DNA from: an uncultured Collinsella sp.
GTDB taxonomy: Bacteria; Actinomycetota; Coriobacteriia; Coriobacteriales; Coriobacteriaceae
DNA length: 64,000 nt
Reading direction: 5' to 3'
NCBI GenBank assembly: GCA_958437495.1
Contig: CAUBOH010000006.1
Coordinates: forward strand, 1-64,000
Shown: in pieces, positions 7,379 through 15,560 of the stretch
Position numbering within the stretch: position 1 is the stretch's first letter
How the letters are laid out: every line of letters begins with the position of its first letter
Notes under the pieces: generated by a model
Told to the model about the DNA's origin: nothing
The model's database searches: none
The model's input: the letters and a program-made list of their open reading frames with translations, nothing else
Made by a program: the position numbers and the translations under genes

Positions 7379-7864
7379 ATGAGTAACAAGAAACTGCCCG
7401 AGAATGCAACCAGGACTGAAGGCGCCGAGCTCGCTCGCCGTGGAAGGGGCGAAATATCCACCGCAACGGCGGTGCCCCACGTGAGCTATGACGATCTGCG
7501 CCATGCCGATCGCATCACCGTTGAAGGTCTTGAGGTCTTTGCCAACCACGGCGTGTATCCCGAAGAGAACGCGCTGGGCCAGAAGTTCGTCGTGTCCTTG
7601 GTGCTCTATGCCGACCTGCGTGCAGCGGGGGAGCGCGATAACCTGGACGCCTCGATTGACTACGGCTCGGTGTGCCACGATGTCGATGGCTATCTGCGCG
7701 AGCATACGTTTAAGCTCATCGAGGCGGCAGCCGAGGGTGTGGCCCAGATGCTGCTGCGTCGTTACCCCCTGCTGCTTGGCGTGCGTGTTAAGCTCGATAA
7801 GCCTTGGGCGCCCGTCGGTCTTCCCCTGGCAAGCTGCGGCGTCGAGATCGAGCGCGTGCGCTAA
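7379..7864 (+). CDS. folB: Dihydroneopterin aldolase
   Basis: A 161-residue enzyme cleaving 7,8-dihydroneopterin to 6-hydroxymethyl-dihydropterin and glycolaldehyde. The core begins near residue 42 with ITVEGLEVFANHGVYPEE and ends with KLDKPWAPV and VEIERVR, typical of FolB. The first 40 or so residues are a polar extension beyond the usual length of about 120. The start at 7379 has the strong site GAAGGAGA, which supports the extension being translated. It is the last gene of the folE operon and is convergent with the YgjP-like gene, with 6 bases between stops. folK and folP are not in the window. Confidence 0.92.
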   Translation: MSNKKLPENATRTEGAELARRGRGEISTATAVPHVSYDDLRHADRITVEGLEVFANHGVYPEENALGQKFVVSLVLYADLRAAGERDNLDASIDYGSVCHDVDGYLREHTFKLIEAAAEGVAQMLLRRYPLLLGVRVKLDKPWAPVGLPLASCGVEIERVR

Positions 7865-7870
7865 CCGGCC

Positions 7871-8647
7871 CTACAGCTCGTTGGCAGGCGGTTTTTTGAG
7901 CCGCTGCGACAGAGCCCTATTGTTGGGGCAGTACGTGTCGAGCAGGGCGTGAAACCGCTGATTGTGGCTTGGCTCGAGCAAGTGGACGAGCTCGTGGGCG
8001 ACAACCATGTCGAGGCATTCGACAGGGTAGGCGGCGAGCTCGCGCGCGATGCGAATGGCGCCGGATTTGGGCGTGCATGAGCCCCAACGCGTTTTCATGC
8101 TGCGTACGGAAACGCGGGAAACGGCGACACCCATTGCGATTTCGTATGCGTGCACCATATCGTGCAGTGCCGTGGTGACCTCGGTTGCATAGAGCTGGTC
8201 GATGCGGGTCTGGAGCTCATCGGACGTTAGGCCGTCGAGGGCCGTGCACTGCTTTGCCTGCGCGCGCCCACTTGGCTCATCGGTACCCATAAAACTTGCG
8301 AAGGTGGCCTGTTTGGGTCGCGGTGCGGGTGATGCAAAGTTGTGATCGAGTGCATCCTGTACCGTGATGGGCTTGCCCCAAAGTGCAATGATGGACGAGG
8401 GGCTGAGCGGCTCTCGCGCCGTTGCCTGACGTTGCTCGCGCTGGGCAAGTCGGCTGATAATCCAGGCGCTGTTGCGCTTCACAAACGCTTCGATACGCTC
8501 GCGGCTGGCGCCGAGCGGTGCGCTGGCGTGGACCTCACCGCTCGATGTGACACGTAGGTTGAAGTTCTTGACGCGCTTTTTAGTAACGACGACGGGGATG
8601 GGCGTCCCATCCGGTCGGGATACGGAAATCGTAAACTGCTGCGTCAA
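7871..8647 (-). CDS. YgjP-like (DUF45) metal-dependent hydrolase
   Basis: A 258-residue protein with the C-terminal zinc-hydrolase motif HELVHLLEPSHNQRFH (HExxH with a downstream His) and the preceding RWGSCT segment typical of the YgjP/WSS1-like DUF45 family. The N-terminal half has the family beta-rich domain (VKNFNLRVTSSGEVHASAPL). A TTG start at 8647 is chosen because AAAGGA precedes it with 6-base spacing; longer in-frame starts (8680, 8710) fall inside a perfect hairpin. About 35 residues rich in Ala, Pro and Gln between the two parts look like an insertion. E. coli YgjP has been linked to nucleotide or peptide hydrolysis; the substrate here is unknown. Confidence 0.8.
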   Translation of the reverse strand: MTQQFTISVSRPDGTPIPVVVTKKRVKNFNLRVTSSGEVHASAPLGASRERIEAFVKRNSAWIISRLAQREQRQATAREPLSPSSIIALWGKPITVQDALDHNFASPAPRPKQATFASFMGTDEPSGRAQAKQCTALDGLTSDELQTRIDQLYATEVTTALHDMVHAYEIAMGVAVSRVSVRSMKTRWGSCTPKSGAIRIARELAAYPVECLDMVVAHELVHLLEPSHNQRFHALLDTYCPNNRALSQRLKKPPANEL

Positions 8648-8669
8648 AAGCGGTCCTTTGGATTGGGGA

Positions 8670-8705
8670 CGGGCCGGCATGTCGACCGTTCGGCATGCCG
8701 GCCCG
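8670..8705. terminator. Perfect 12-bp hairpin between dipeptidase and YgjP genes
   Basis: CGGGCCGGCATG pairs with CATGCCGGCCCG around a 12-base loop. It lies 17 bases past the dipeptidase stop and 23 bases before the chosen YgjP start. It may terminate or attenuate transcription, though no T-run follows on the minus strand. Confidence 0.55.
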
Positions 8706-8721
8706 CTCAAGGGATGTGAAA

Positions 8722-9735
8722 TTAATAACGCTCAAAGAAGGCAAGCGCGTTGTCGCTGCAGAGCTTTTGCATCACGGTCTTGCCAAAGTGCTTGGAGAGC
8801 ATGTTCTGGAACTCGGGCATCATGCTGGCATCCGAGAGGAAAGCCGGCACCGTGGCGCCGTCCCAGTCGCCGCCGAGCGCGATGACGTCCTCGCCGCCCA
8901 GGTCGAGCCAGTGCTCGATATGTGCCGCCAGCTGGTCGAAGGTGACGTCTGCGGCGGTCTTGTCGGTTGCGTCGTTGGAAAGGAACTCGCTGCAGTAGTT
9001 GAGGCCGACGATGCCACCCATGTCGCGAATGGTGCGGAACTGGTCGTCGGTGAGGTTGCGTTTGACGCCGCAAACCGCACGGGAGTTGGAGTGGCTGGCG
9101 ACGAAGGGGCGCGTGGCGTGGGCGACAACCTCGTCAAAGCACTCATCGTTGAGATGGGAGACGTCAAGCACCATGCCGGCGTGCTCCATCTGCGTAAGTG
9201 CCTCAATGCCGGCGGCGGTGAGGCTGGCGTGGGTATCGTGTCCGCTCGCGAGCGGCCCCTGCGCATTCCAGCTGAGTGACGACATAAGCACGCCCAAGCT
9301 CTTGAGCACTTCGATCAGCGCGGGGTCCTCGGCAAAGAACGTGGCGTTTTCGATGGTATGGATGCAGGCGACCTTGCCGTCCTTGAGCGCAGGGCGAATG
9401 TCAGCGGCGCTGCGTACGTTGACCATGCGGTCGTGGTTGAGCATTGCCTGGCCGCTCATATGCGCCATGATCTGCGCCTGGAAGCGCGCGGCGTGGGCGG
9501 TGGGAATCTCGTCGGGGACAAACGTGGCGAAGCACTGTGCCCACGGCGTGTTGCCGATCTTTGCGAGCGAGATGGCGCAGGCGTTGCCCTCGATGAGGTC
9601 GAAATCTTGCGGATGTGTCTCGTCGCCGGGGAAATAGCCGTCGGTGCCGGCGGTAAAGCGCAGGTCGAGATCGAGCGTGGCCCAGCCGATGCGGTCGGCG
9701 GTGTCGCAGTGTAGGTCAAATACGGGATATGCCAT
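8722..9735 (-). CDS. Membrane-dipeptidase family (M19) peptidase
   Basis: A 337-residue zinc dipeptidase of the renal dipeptidase (M19) family, expected to hydrolyse dipeptides in the cytoplasm. Family features include the N-terminal FDLHCDTADR metal motif (about residues 6-15), a central metal-bridging region, FVASHSNSRAVC, and ALGGDWDGA towards the C-terminus. No signal peptide is seen. ATG 9735 has GGAGG with 4-base spacing, so the upstream in-frame ATG at 9765 is not used. Confidence 0.92.
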   Translation of the reverse strand: MAYPVFDLHCDTADRIGWATLDLDLRFTAGTDGYFPGDETHPQDFDLIEGNACAISLAKIGNTPWAQCFATFVPDEIPTAHAARFQAQIMAHMSGQAMLNHDRMVNVRSAADIRPALKDGKVACIHTIENATFFAEDPALIEVLKSLGVLMSSLSWNAQGPLASGHDTHASLTAAGIEALTQMEHAGMVLDVSHLNDECFDEVVAHATRPFVASHSNSRAVCGVKRNLTDDQFRTIRDMGGIVGLNYCSEFLSNDATDKTAADVTFDQLAAHIEHWLDLGGEDVIALGGDWDGATVPAFLSDASMMPEFQNMLSKHFGKTVMQKLCSDNALAFFERY

Positions 9736-9855
9736 GGTTCCTCCGGTTGCAGCGTTTCTTTGCAAACTGTCTTTGAATTGTATGACTAGGGTATAGTTAG
9801 CGCCATATGTTCATGGCGGCCCACGTTGTGCGCCGCCCTTATTATGGAGGTTACC

Positions 9856-10284
9856 ATGTCCAACCAGGGCAAGAAGGTTAAGACCCATTATCGCGGAACG
9901 CTCGACGACGGCACGCAGTTCGATAGCTCCTACGATCGCGGCGAGCCGCTGGAGTTTACCTGCGGTGCCGGTCAGATGATCAAGGGCTTCGACGCCGCCG
10001 TTGTCGACATGCAGGTGGGCGAGAAGAAGACCGTGCACATTCCTGCTGCCGATGCCTACGGCGAGCACAATCCCGAGATGGTTATCACCTTCCCGGCTGA
10101 GCAGGTTCCCAACATCGAGCAGATCGAGAAGGGCATGAAGCTCTTCCTGTCCACGCCGAGCGGTATGCCCGTCCCCGCCGTCGTCATTGACGTGACGCCC
10201 GAGGCCGTGACGCTCGACGCCAACCACGAGCTGGCCGGCAAGGACCTCAACTTTGATATCGAGCTCGTCGAGGTCGAGGGTTAG
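9856..10284 (+). CDS. SlyD-like FKBP peptidyl-prolyl isomerase
   Basis: A 142-residue FKBP-type isomerase that assists protein folding. The FKBP half-domains are visible (KVKTHYRGTLDDGTQFDSS at the N-terminus, GAGQMIKGFDAAVVDMQVGE, and a C-terminal DLNFDIELVEVEG). The middle insert has the shape of the SlyD IF domain, but the His-rich metal-binding tail of E. coli SlyD is absent. ATG 9856 follows GGAGG. The UreE-like gene starts 3 bases after its stop. SlyD family proteins often take part in nickel enzyme maturation, and the pairing with UreE fits that theme. Confidence 0.9.
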   Translation: MSNQGKKVKTHYRGTLDDGTQFDSSYDRGEPLEFTCGAGQMIKGFDAAVVDMQVGEKKTVHIPAADAYGEHNPEMVITFPAEQVPNIEQIEKGMKLFLSTPSGMPVPAVVIDVTPEAVTLDANHELAGKDLNFDIELVEVEG

Positions 10285-10287
10285 AGT

Positions 10288-10866
10288 ATGCCTGAACGCT
10301 TGGTTTCGACGGCATGCTTGGGAAATCTCAACGATCCGTCCTATGAACTCCTGCTTCGCCGGAAGTTAGGCGGCGTCTTTGAAGTTGACGAGCTGCTGCT
10401 CGATTGGGACCAGGCCGATGTATGCGCGTTTGCGGGCGTGACGGAGCTGGGGCGCACGGTCGATGTTCGGCTGGATGCTGCCGACGGCAGTCGTCTTGCC
10501 GACGGCGACGTGCTCGCCATCGACCGTTCGGGCATGGTGCCCGTGGCGGTTGTCGTGCGCCTGCGCAGCGCCGAGGTTTATTTGGCCGAAGTTGACCGCA
10601 TGGACCCGATTGCGCTCGCGCATGCGTGCTGGGAGATCGGCAATATGCACGCGCCGCTTTTCCGAGGCGATTCGGACGAGCATACCGTGCGCATGTATAC
10701 GCCGGTGCAACCTGTTTTGGGCCGCATGCTCCGGGGTGTCGAGGGCGTTCGGCTCTCGACGGTTACCCGTGAACTCGATGCGGACCGGCGCTTTGCGTCG
10801 AGTGCGGCGGATGTCGTTGTGAGTATGGCTCCAGACTTTACGATCGTAAAGAAGGCGCGCGGTTAA
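10288..10866 (+). CDS. UreE-like nickel-binding accessory protein
   Basis: A 192-residue protein with UreE-like architecture: an N-terminal beta domain followed by a C-terminal metallochaperone domain with HACWEIGNMHAPLF and VLGRMLRGVEGV, resembling the AYHLGNRHxP and LxxMLxxLG segments of UreE. The C-terminal His-rich tail of many UreE proteins is missing. It starts 3 bases after the SlyD-like gene. No urease structural or accessory genes lie nearby, so it may serve another nickel enzyme such as a hydrogenase, or a urease locus elsewhere. The family call rests on these motifs only. Confidence 0.7.
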   Translation: MPERLVSTACLGNLNDPSYELLLRRKLGGVFEVDELLLDWDQADVCAFAGVTELGRTVDVRLDAADGSRLADGDVLAIDRSGMVPVAVVVRLRSAEVYLAEVDRMDPIALAHACWEIGNMHAPLFRGDSDEHTVRMYTPVQPVLGRMLRGVEGVRLSTVTRELDADRRFASSAADVVVSMAPDFTIVKKARG

Positions 10867-10879
10867 CCTGCGTATAAGT

Positions 10880-10921
10880 AAGACGGACTTTGAGAGGCAA
10901 CTATTCAAAGTCCGTCTTTCT
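10880..10921 (+). terminator. Terminator after the UreE-like gene
   Basis: A perfect 13-bp stem (AGACGGACTTTGA with TCAAAGTCCGTCT) around an 11-base loop, then TTTC. Confidence 0.88.
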
Positions 10922-10949
10922 GTTGATGAGATGCTGTGGGGGAAAGCAT

Positions 10950-11747
10950 ATGGGTCTTGAGGGAATCAAGCTGATTGCATGCGATTTGGACGGCACGTTG
11001 CTGCATCCGGGGGAGCGCGAGCCGCGTTCCGAGGCCTTTGAGCTCATCGATGAGCTGCATCGACGCGGTATCGTGTTTATGCCGGCGAGCGGCCGTCAAT
11101 ATGCGAGCTTGCGCTACCTGTTTGCCCCGGTGGCCGATGAGCTCGCCTATGTATGCGAAAACGGAGCCCTGGTGATGAGCGAGGGGCATGCCGTTGTCAA
11201 GCGTTCCATGGAGCGTAGCCTTGCTATGGATATCGCGAATGCCGTGGTTGCGTATCCCCACGCCGACGTGACCCTTTCGTGCGAGGGGCACCTCTACACC
11301 ATGAGCGGCAACGATGCGTTTGTTGACCACCTGCGCTATGAGGTCCACTGCGATGTGGCGGTGGTCGACCGTCCCGAGGACATCGACGAGGACGTCATTA
11401 AGATTGCCTTCCAGACGCCCGAAGTTGATCAGCCGGTGGCCCTGGAGTATTTCGAGCGCCTCTTTAGCGACCGTGTCGACGTGATGACGTCGGGAACCGA
11501 GTGGACGGACTTTATCGGCTTTGGTTCGGGTAAGGGTTCCGCGCTTGCCGATTACGGTCGTGCCCTGGGTATTTCGCCCGATGAGATGATGGCGTTTGGC
11601 GATAACGAAAACGACCGCGACATGCTCAACGTCGTGGGCCATCCCTATCTGATGGAGAGCTGCAATCCCTCTATGCGTGGCATTAACGACCGCGTCCGCT
11701 ACGTGCGCACGGTCGAAGAAGAACTGCGCCGCCTGCTCGCCGAGTAG
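10950..11747 (+). CDS. Cof-type HAD-superfamily sugar phosphatase
   Basis: A 265-residue HAD hydrolase of the Cof/YidA type (C2B cap). Motif I is IACDLDGTLL (nucleophile Asp near residue 12), motif II is MPASGRQY, motif III is the Lys in GSGKGSAL, and motif IV is AFGDNENDRDML. These enzymes dephosphorylate sugar phosphates or FMN; the substrate cannot be inferred. ATG 10950 follows GGGGGAAAG; the in-frame ATG at 10890 lies in the preceding terminator. Confidence 0.9.
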   Translation: MGLEGIKLIACDLDGTLLHPGEREPRSEAFELIDELHRRGIVFMPASGRQYASLRYLFAPVADELAYVCENGALVMSEGHAVVKRSMERSLAMDIANAVVAYPHADVTLSCEGHLYTMSGNDAFVDHLRYEVHCDVAVVDRPEDIDEDVIKIAFQTPEVDQPVALEYFERLFSDRVDVMTSGTEWTDFIGFGSGKGSALADYGRALGISPDEMMAFGDNENDRDMLNVVGHPYLMESCNPSMRGINDRVRYVRTVEEELRRLLAE

Positions 11748-11823
11748 ATATATGCGGCATGCCTAGAAATGTACTGTTTGCTGTAGCGGATGGGCGAGTA
11801 GATTTGCGGGCATGTCCCAAAGG

Positions 11824-12204
11824 CTACTGGCAGTCGGGGCAGAGTCCCTCAAAGATGGTGTAGTGCGAGCTGACGCTCCATCCGATTTGCTCGGACGCCT
11901 TGGCGTCGAGCTGGGCATCGAAGGGGAGCGGTACGTCGATGACGCGGCTGCACGAGGTGCAGATGATATGTGCGTGCGGCTCGATGGTGCGATCGAAGCG
12001 GCTGCCGCCCGGCGTCTTAATAGAGAGAATCTCGCCGGCGTCGGCTAAGAGATTGAGGTTGCGGTAGACCGTGCCGCGGCTGATCTTGTCATCCTGTTCG
12101 CGTATGGCGTTGTAGATTTCGTCGGCAGTGGGATGGTTGTAGCTTTGGCGCACAGCGTCAAGAACCAGCTTTCGCTGCCTGGTATTCCTTCTTTGCACCG
12201 CCAT
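11824..12204 (-). CDS. Fur/PerR-family transcriptional repressor
   Basis: A 126-residue metal-dependent repressor. A winged helix occupies residues 1-75 (TADEIYNAIREQD, GTVYRNLNLLADAG), followed by the metal-binding dimer domain with PHAHIICTSCSRV and a C-terminal CPDC, giving the two CxxC pairs of a structural zinc site. The DGSRFDRT-like segment of PerR reads GGSRFDRTIEPHAH. It is probably PerR-like (peroxide sensing) rather than Fur or Zur, but this is inference. The downstream acylphosphatase-oxidoreductase genes lie on the same strand but upstream in transcription order. Confidence 0.88.
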   Translation of the reverse strand: MAVQRRNTRQRKLVLDAVRQSYNHPTADEIYNAIREQDDKISRGTVYRNLNLLADAGEILSIKTPGGSRFDRTIEPHAHIICTSCSRVIDVPLPFDAQLDAKASEQIGWSVSSHYTIFEGLCPDCQ

Positions 12205-12265
12205 GCGCCTCGCCTCTTTTCTGTCAACGGTCGTAGATAAATGATACCGTATTTAGCACACAATA

Positions 12266-12676
12266 CTAATAACGAGGAATGAAACCGTCTTCATTGGTAA
12301 GTGGGGCTTGGGCTTGGGCGTCTACAAGGCGAAAACGTGTCCCCATGTGCTCGTAGGAGGCATGAAGCGCCTCGAGTTGAGACACGATGTTTGCCGGCGT
12401 GCCTTGTAGCTCCATCTCAACCGAGCCGTCTTCCATATTGCGCACCCAGCCGGTGAGGGAGCGCGCCTGTGCGAGGTTGGTGTTGGTAAAGCGAAAACCA
12501 ACGCCCTGGACTTGCCCCGCCCAGCGCAGGAAATAGCGCAGGGGAGTGTCTTGAGTGGCCTCGTCGCTTGCGAGCACAGTAAGCCTGCGGCGCAGCTCGA
12601 GCTCGACGTTTGATGGTTTTTGAGGCTCTCGACTGCCGCCGGTGACGCTGGAGAAGAACGCATCGAAGAAACCCAT
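12266..12676 (-). CDS. Acylphosphatase-domain protein
   Basis: A 136-residue protein with a typical acylphosphatase domain (about residues 50-135). VQGVGFRFTN contains the phosphate-binding Arg and TGWVRNMEDGSVEM the catalytic Asn. An N-terminal segment of about 45 residues (MGFFDAFFSSVTGG) precedes it; most acylphosphatases are about 90 residues. It starts 2 bases after the stop of the upstream oxidoreductase, indicating an operon. It probably hydrolyses acyl phosphates such as acetyl phosphate. Confidence 0.9.
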   Translation of the reverse strand: MGFFDAFFSSVTGGSREPQKPSNVELELRRRLTVLASDEATQDTPLRYFLRWAGQVQGVGFRFTNTNLAQARSLTGWVRNMEDGSVEMELQGTPANIVSQLEALHASYEHMGTRFRLVDAQAQAPLTNEDGFIPRY

Positions 12677-12678
12677 CG

Positions 12679-13785
12679 TTAGGCCTGCTTGCCTGCGTCG
12701 GTCGGGAAGGTTATACCGGCCTGCTGGCGCACGGCATCCATGATGCGCAGCGAGACGAGCGTGACATCGCGGTAGTGGCCAAGCTCGTGGCGTCCAGCCG
12801 GCGTTTCCCAAATCTCATCTTTAACGTGATGAACGCCGTCGATGGCGGTGATAAAGTCGGCGAGTTCGTATTCCATAGTGTTGCTCGATTTGGGCAGGTC
12901 GAGCACGCGGCCGTTGTCGCCCTGTTCGCGCGGTGCCTCGGTCGCCGAGCCGCGTACGACATCGCCGCGATAGTCGATGCGTACGTTGCGGGGCGTGGAC
13001 AGATGGTCAATCTGGATGGTGCCGCGCTCACCTTCGATTTGCGAGGGCAGCAGGTCGTTCGTAATTTTGGAATGCGCGAGCTCGACGGAGATGCGGCCAC
13101 CGCCATAGCTGGCGAGAATGGAACCGCAACCGTCGATGGGGCCATGGGTGAGCTCTTGCGTTGAGGGGTCGAGCAGCGTAGTCATGCTCGTAAGGCCGGA
13201 GGGCATGCCGAAGATCTCGACCATGGGCTCGACGGTATAGACGCCGATGTCCATGAGGGAGCCCGAGGCCATGTGGCAGTCGAAGATATTGGTGGCGCGC
13301 CCCGCGAGAACCTCGTTGTAGCGCGAGGAATATTTGCCAAAGCGCAGTGAGGCGCGACGAATGGGCGCAATCTCGCCCAGGGCGTCCTCGATGACGTGGA
13401 AAGCGGGGTCATGGAGCGGGCGCATGGCCTCGAGGGCTACGACGCCCGCCGCCTCGGCTGCGCGAAAGACCTCGAACGCTTGTGCCTCGGTGGCACAAAA
13501 GGGCTTTTCGACGATAACGTGCTTGCCGCCGGCGATACAGGCGAGCGCCTGCTCGTAGTGGAGCGCATTGGGGCTGCCGATGTAGACGGCGTCGACGTCG
13601 GCAGCGGACGCAAGCTCGTCAAGTGCGGTGAAGTTACGCTCGCCGCCGTGCTTAGTGGTGAAGGCGGCGCCGCGATCTGCATCGCGCGAAAGCGTGCCCA
13701 CAAACGCGGCTTGGTCGTTGGCGTTGACGACCTGGATAAAGTCGTCGGTAATCATGGATGTGCCGATGGTCGCTATACGCAGCAT
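12679..13785 (-). CDS. Gfo/Idh/MocA-family oxidoreductase
   Basis: A 368-residue NAD(P)-dependent oxidoreductase. The N-terminal Rossmann fold reads IATIGTSMITDDF, and the family motif VIVEKPFCAT (EKP, with the catalytic Lys) lies near residues 91-100. The C-terminal substrate domain follows. The substrate, probably a sugar or inositol derivative, is unknown. The start has AGGGGG with short spacing. It is first in an operon with the acylphosphatase. Confidence 0.88.
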   Translation of the reverse strand: MLRIATIGTSMITDDFIQVVNANDQAAFVGTLSRDADRGAAFTTKHGGERNFTALDELASAADVDAVYIGSPNALHYEQALACIAGGKHVIVEKPFCATEAQAFEVFRAAEAAGVVALEAMRPLHDPAFHVIEDALGEIAPIRRASLRFGKYSSRYNEVLAGRATNIFDCHMASGSLMDIGVYTVEPMVEIFGMPSGLTSMTTLLDPSTQELTHGPIDGCGSILASYGGGRISVELAHSKITNDLLPSQIEGERGTIQIDHLSTPRNVRIDYRGDVVRGSATEAPREQGDNGRVLDLPKSSNTMEYELADFITAIDGVHHVKDEIWETPAGRHELGHYRDVTLVSLRIMDAVRQQAGITFPTDAGKQA

Positions 13786-13860
13786 GTATCCCCCTCGTGC
13801 CGTTCGGTTTACAGGATGAGTGTAGCGCGAGGGGATAGGAAATAGCGTGCGAAAACGCCG

Positions 13861-14346
13861 TTACAGGTCGCTCTCGTTAAAGCCAGTGTCGATATCGAGG
13901 TTGCTGCCGTCGGCCGCCGTGGTGGCAAGTTCGTCGCAGCGCTCGTTGAGCTCATGGCCGGCGTGGCCCTTAACCCAGATGAACTCCACTTTGTGCTTGC
14001 TCTTTGCGGTGAGTAGGCGCTCCCACAGATCGCGGTTCTTAACGGGCTGCTTGTTGGCGGTCTTCCAGCCGCGTTTTTTCCAGCCGTCGATCCAGTGCTT
14101 GTTGAAGGCGTTGACGACGTACTGCGAATCGGAATGGACTTCGACCTCGCAGGGGCGGTTGAGTGCCTCGAGCGCCACGATGACGGCCATGAGCTCCATG
14201 CGGTTGTTGGTGGTCTTGGCGTAGCCGCGCGAAAGCTCGGAGGTAAAGGTCTTGCCGGCGGGGTTGGTGTATTTGAGCACGGCGCCGTAGCCGCCGCGTC
14301 CCGGATTTGATCGGGCCGAGCCGTCGGTATAGATGATGACCTTCAC
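13861..14346 (-). CDS. rnhA: Ribonuclease HI
   Basis: A 161-residue enzyme degrading the RNA strand of RNA-DNA hybrids. The DEDD residues are visible: Asp in IIYTDGSARSNPG, Glu in NNRMELMAV, Asp in VHSDSQYVV and Asp in ERCDELA. The basic protrusion (WKKRGWKTANKQPVKN) is present. A GTG start at 14346 follows AAAGGA. It stands alone. Confidence 0.96.
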   Translation of the reverse strand: MKVIIYTDGSARSNPGRGGYGAVLKYTNPAGKTFTSELSRGYAKTTNNRMELMAVIVALEALNRPCEVEVHSDSQYVVNAFNKHWIDGWKKRGWKTANKQPVKNRDLWERLLTAKSKHKVEFIWVKGHAGHELNERCDELATTAADGSNLDIDTGFNESDL

Positions 14347-14445
14347 GGGCTTCCTTTCGTTGAGTGCGTTTCATGTGAGTGACCATTGTAGCGCCATGCC
14401 CGCCGGGGGCTAGCAATCTACGATTTCTACCCCGTCTTCCGACAG

Positions 14446-15348
14446 TTAGTTGGCATGGATGATGCGGTTGAGCTCGTCGAGGTATTGTTGCAAGAGGGGA
14501 GAGGGCTTGCGATCGTCGTGCATGATATAGCCTACGTGCATCGTTGGGGCGTCTGCTAACGGGATCGATGCCATACCCCATTGCATTTCATTGGAGAGGA
14601 CGCCGGTCGACAGGGTGTAACCGTTCGACGTGATAAGTAAGTTAGTGAGCGTTCCGCGGTCCGAGATTCGTATGTTGCGGTCGCAGGGGATATAGCTAAA
14701 AGGTTCCTCGGCGTAATAGAAGGAGTTTGAGGTTCCTTGCTCAAAGCTGTAGCGCGTATAGGGCGTGAGGTCGGCGAGGGACAGCTGAGGGCGGCGTGCG
14801 AGCGGGTGGCGCTCGCTAACGAAGACGTGGACCGTCGCGTCGAATAGGGGATGGAAGCTTGCACGGGCATCGGCGAAGGCCTTCTGCAGAACGCGGGCGT
14901 TAAAGTCATCCAGATACAGAATGCCGATATCGCTGCGAAACGCACGGACGTCATCGATGATCTGCGATGTGGTGGTCTCGCGCATGATGAACTCGAACTT
15001 GCTGTCGCGGCAGCGCTCGACCACGTTGACAAAGGCCTCGACCGAAAAGGCGTAGTGCTGGGCGGAAATGGCGAGGCGGGCTTGCGGGGTGCCGCCGTCC
15101 TCGTAACGTGCCTCGAGCATATCGGCCTGCTCTACGACCTGGCGTGCATAGCCCAAAAGCTCGGTGCCGTCGTTGGTGAGCGTGACGCCGCGGCTGGAGC
15201 GCGTAAAGATCTCCAGATGGAGCTCCTGTTCCAGGCTTTTGACGGCATTGGAGATATTGGACTGTGCCGTATAGAGGCGCTGGGCTGCTGCGTTGATCGA
15301 ACCGGACTCTGCCACGGCGATCAAAAAGCGAAGCTGCTGGAGGGTCAT
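14446..15348 (-). CDS. LysR-family transcriptional regulator
   Basis: A 300-residue LTTR: winged helix-turn-helix in residues 1-60 (MTLQQLRFLIAVAESGS, RLYTAQSNISNAVKSLEQEL), followed by a two-lobed effector domain. It is divergent from metY, and the intergenic region carries a TGTTATC-N9-GATAACA palindrome positioned as an LTTR site for the metY promoter. It is therefore probably the regulator of metY, responding to a sulfur or methionine signal, by analogy with CysB and MetR; the effector is not known. The start has AAAGGATGG. Confidence 0.9.
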   Translation of the reverse strand: MTLQQLRFLIAVAESGSINAAAQRLYTAQSNISNAVKSLEQELHLEIFTRSSRGVTLTNDGTELLGYARQVVEQADMLEARYEDGGTPQARLAISAQHYAFSVEAFVNVVERCRDSKFEFIMRETTTSQIIDDVRAFRSDIGILYLDDFNARVLQKAFADARASFHPLFDATVHVFVSERHPLARRPQLSLADLTPYTRYSFEQGTSNSFYYAEEPFSYIPCDRNIRISDRGTLTNLLITSNGYTLSTGVLSNEMQWGMASIPLADAPTMHVGYIMHDDRKPSPLLQQYLDELNRIIHAN

Positions 15349-15367
15349 CGGCGCCCATCCTTTCGAG

Positions 15368-15390
15368 TGTTATCTACAAAACCGATAACA
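15368..15390. promoter_or_regulatory. LysR-type operator between lysR and metY
   Basis: A perfect 7-bp inverted repeat TGTTATC-N9-GATAACA. Its centre is about 66 bases before the predicted metY transcription start, the usual place for an LTTR recognition site, and it also covers the region upstream of the divergent regulator gene. Confidence 0.65.
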
Positions 15391-15409
15391 GGTTAGCGCT
15401 TTTAAGTGA

Positions 15410-15438
15410 TTGACCCGGGGAGACGATGCTCGTACTAT
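15410..15438 (+). promoter_or_regulatory. metY promoter
   Basis: TTGACC and TACTAT with a 17-base spacer. The predicted start near 15445 gives a leader of about 175 bases before metY. Confidence 0.75.
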
Positions 15439-15506
15439 TCAAAACACACAAAGGCGGTAGGTAATTAAGCCGACCACGGAACCGGGACGCGAAAGGAGGC
15501 CCGCAT

Positions 15507-15560
15507 ATGAATTGCTTACCAAGACGAATGCCGGGCTCCTGTTTGCGCTCGTCGGCGTGA
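15507..15560 (+). CDS. Putative 17-residue leader peptide upstream of metY
   Basis: A short reading frame, MNCLPRRMPGSCLRSSA, with an excellent ribosome binding site (AAAGGAGG, 7-base spacing). It has two Cys, an internal Met and three Ser codons. The binding site and start codon lie in one arm of an imperfect hairpin (AGGAGGCCCGCAT with ATGCCGGGCTCCT), and a T-rich stretch (15585-15600) follows before metY. In other actinobacteria Cys-containing upstream frames control sulfur genes by ribosome stalling. That role here is inference. Confidence 0.5.
   Translation: MNCLPRRMPGSCLRSSA

Noticed and set aside
10288..10866. Urease gene cluster
   Set aside because: Only a UreE-like protein is present; no urease subunit or other accessory gene was found in the neighbourhood.
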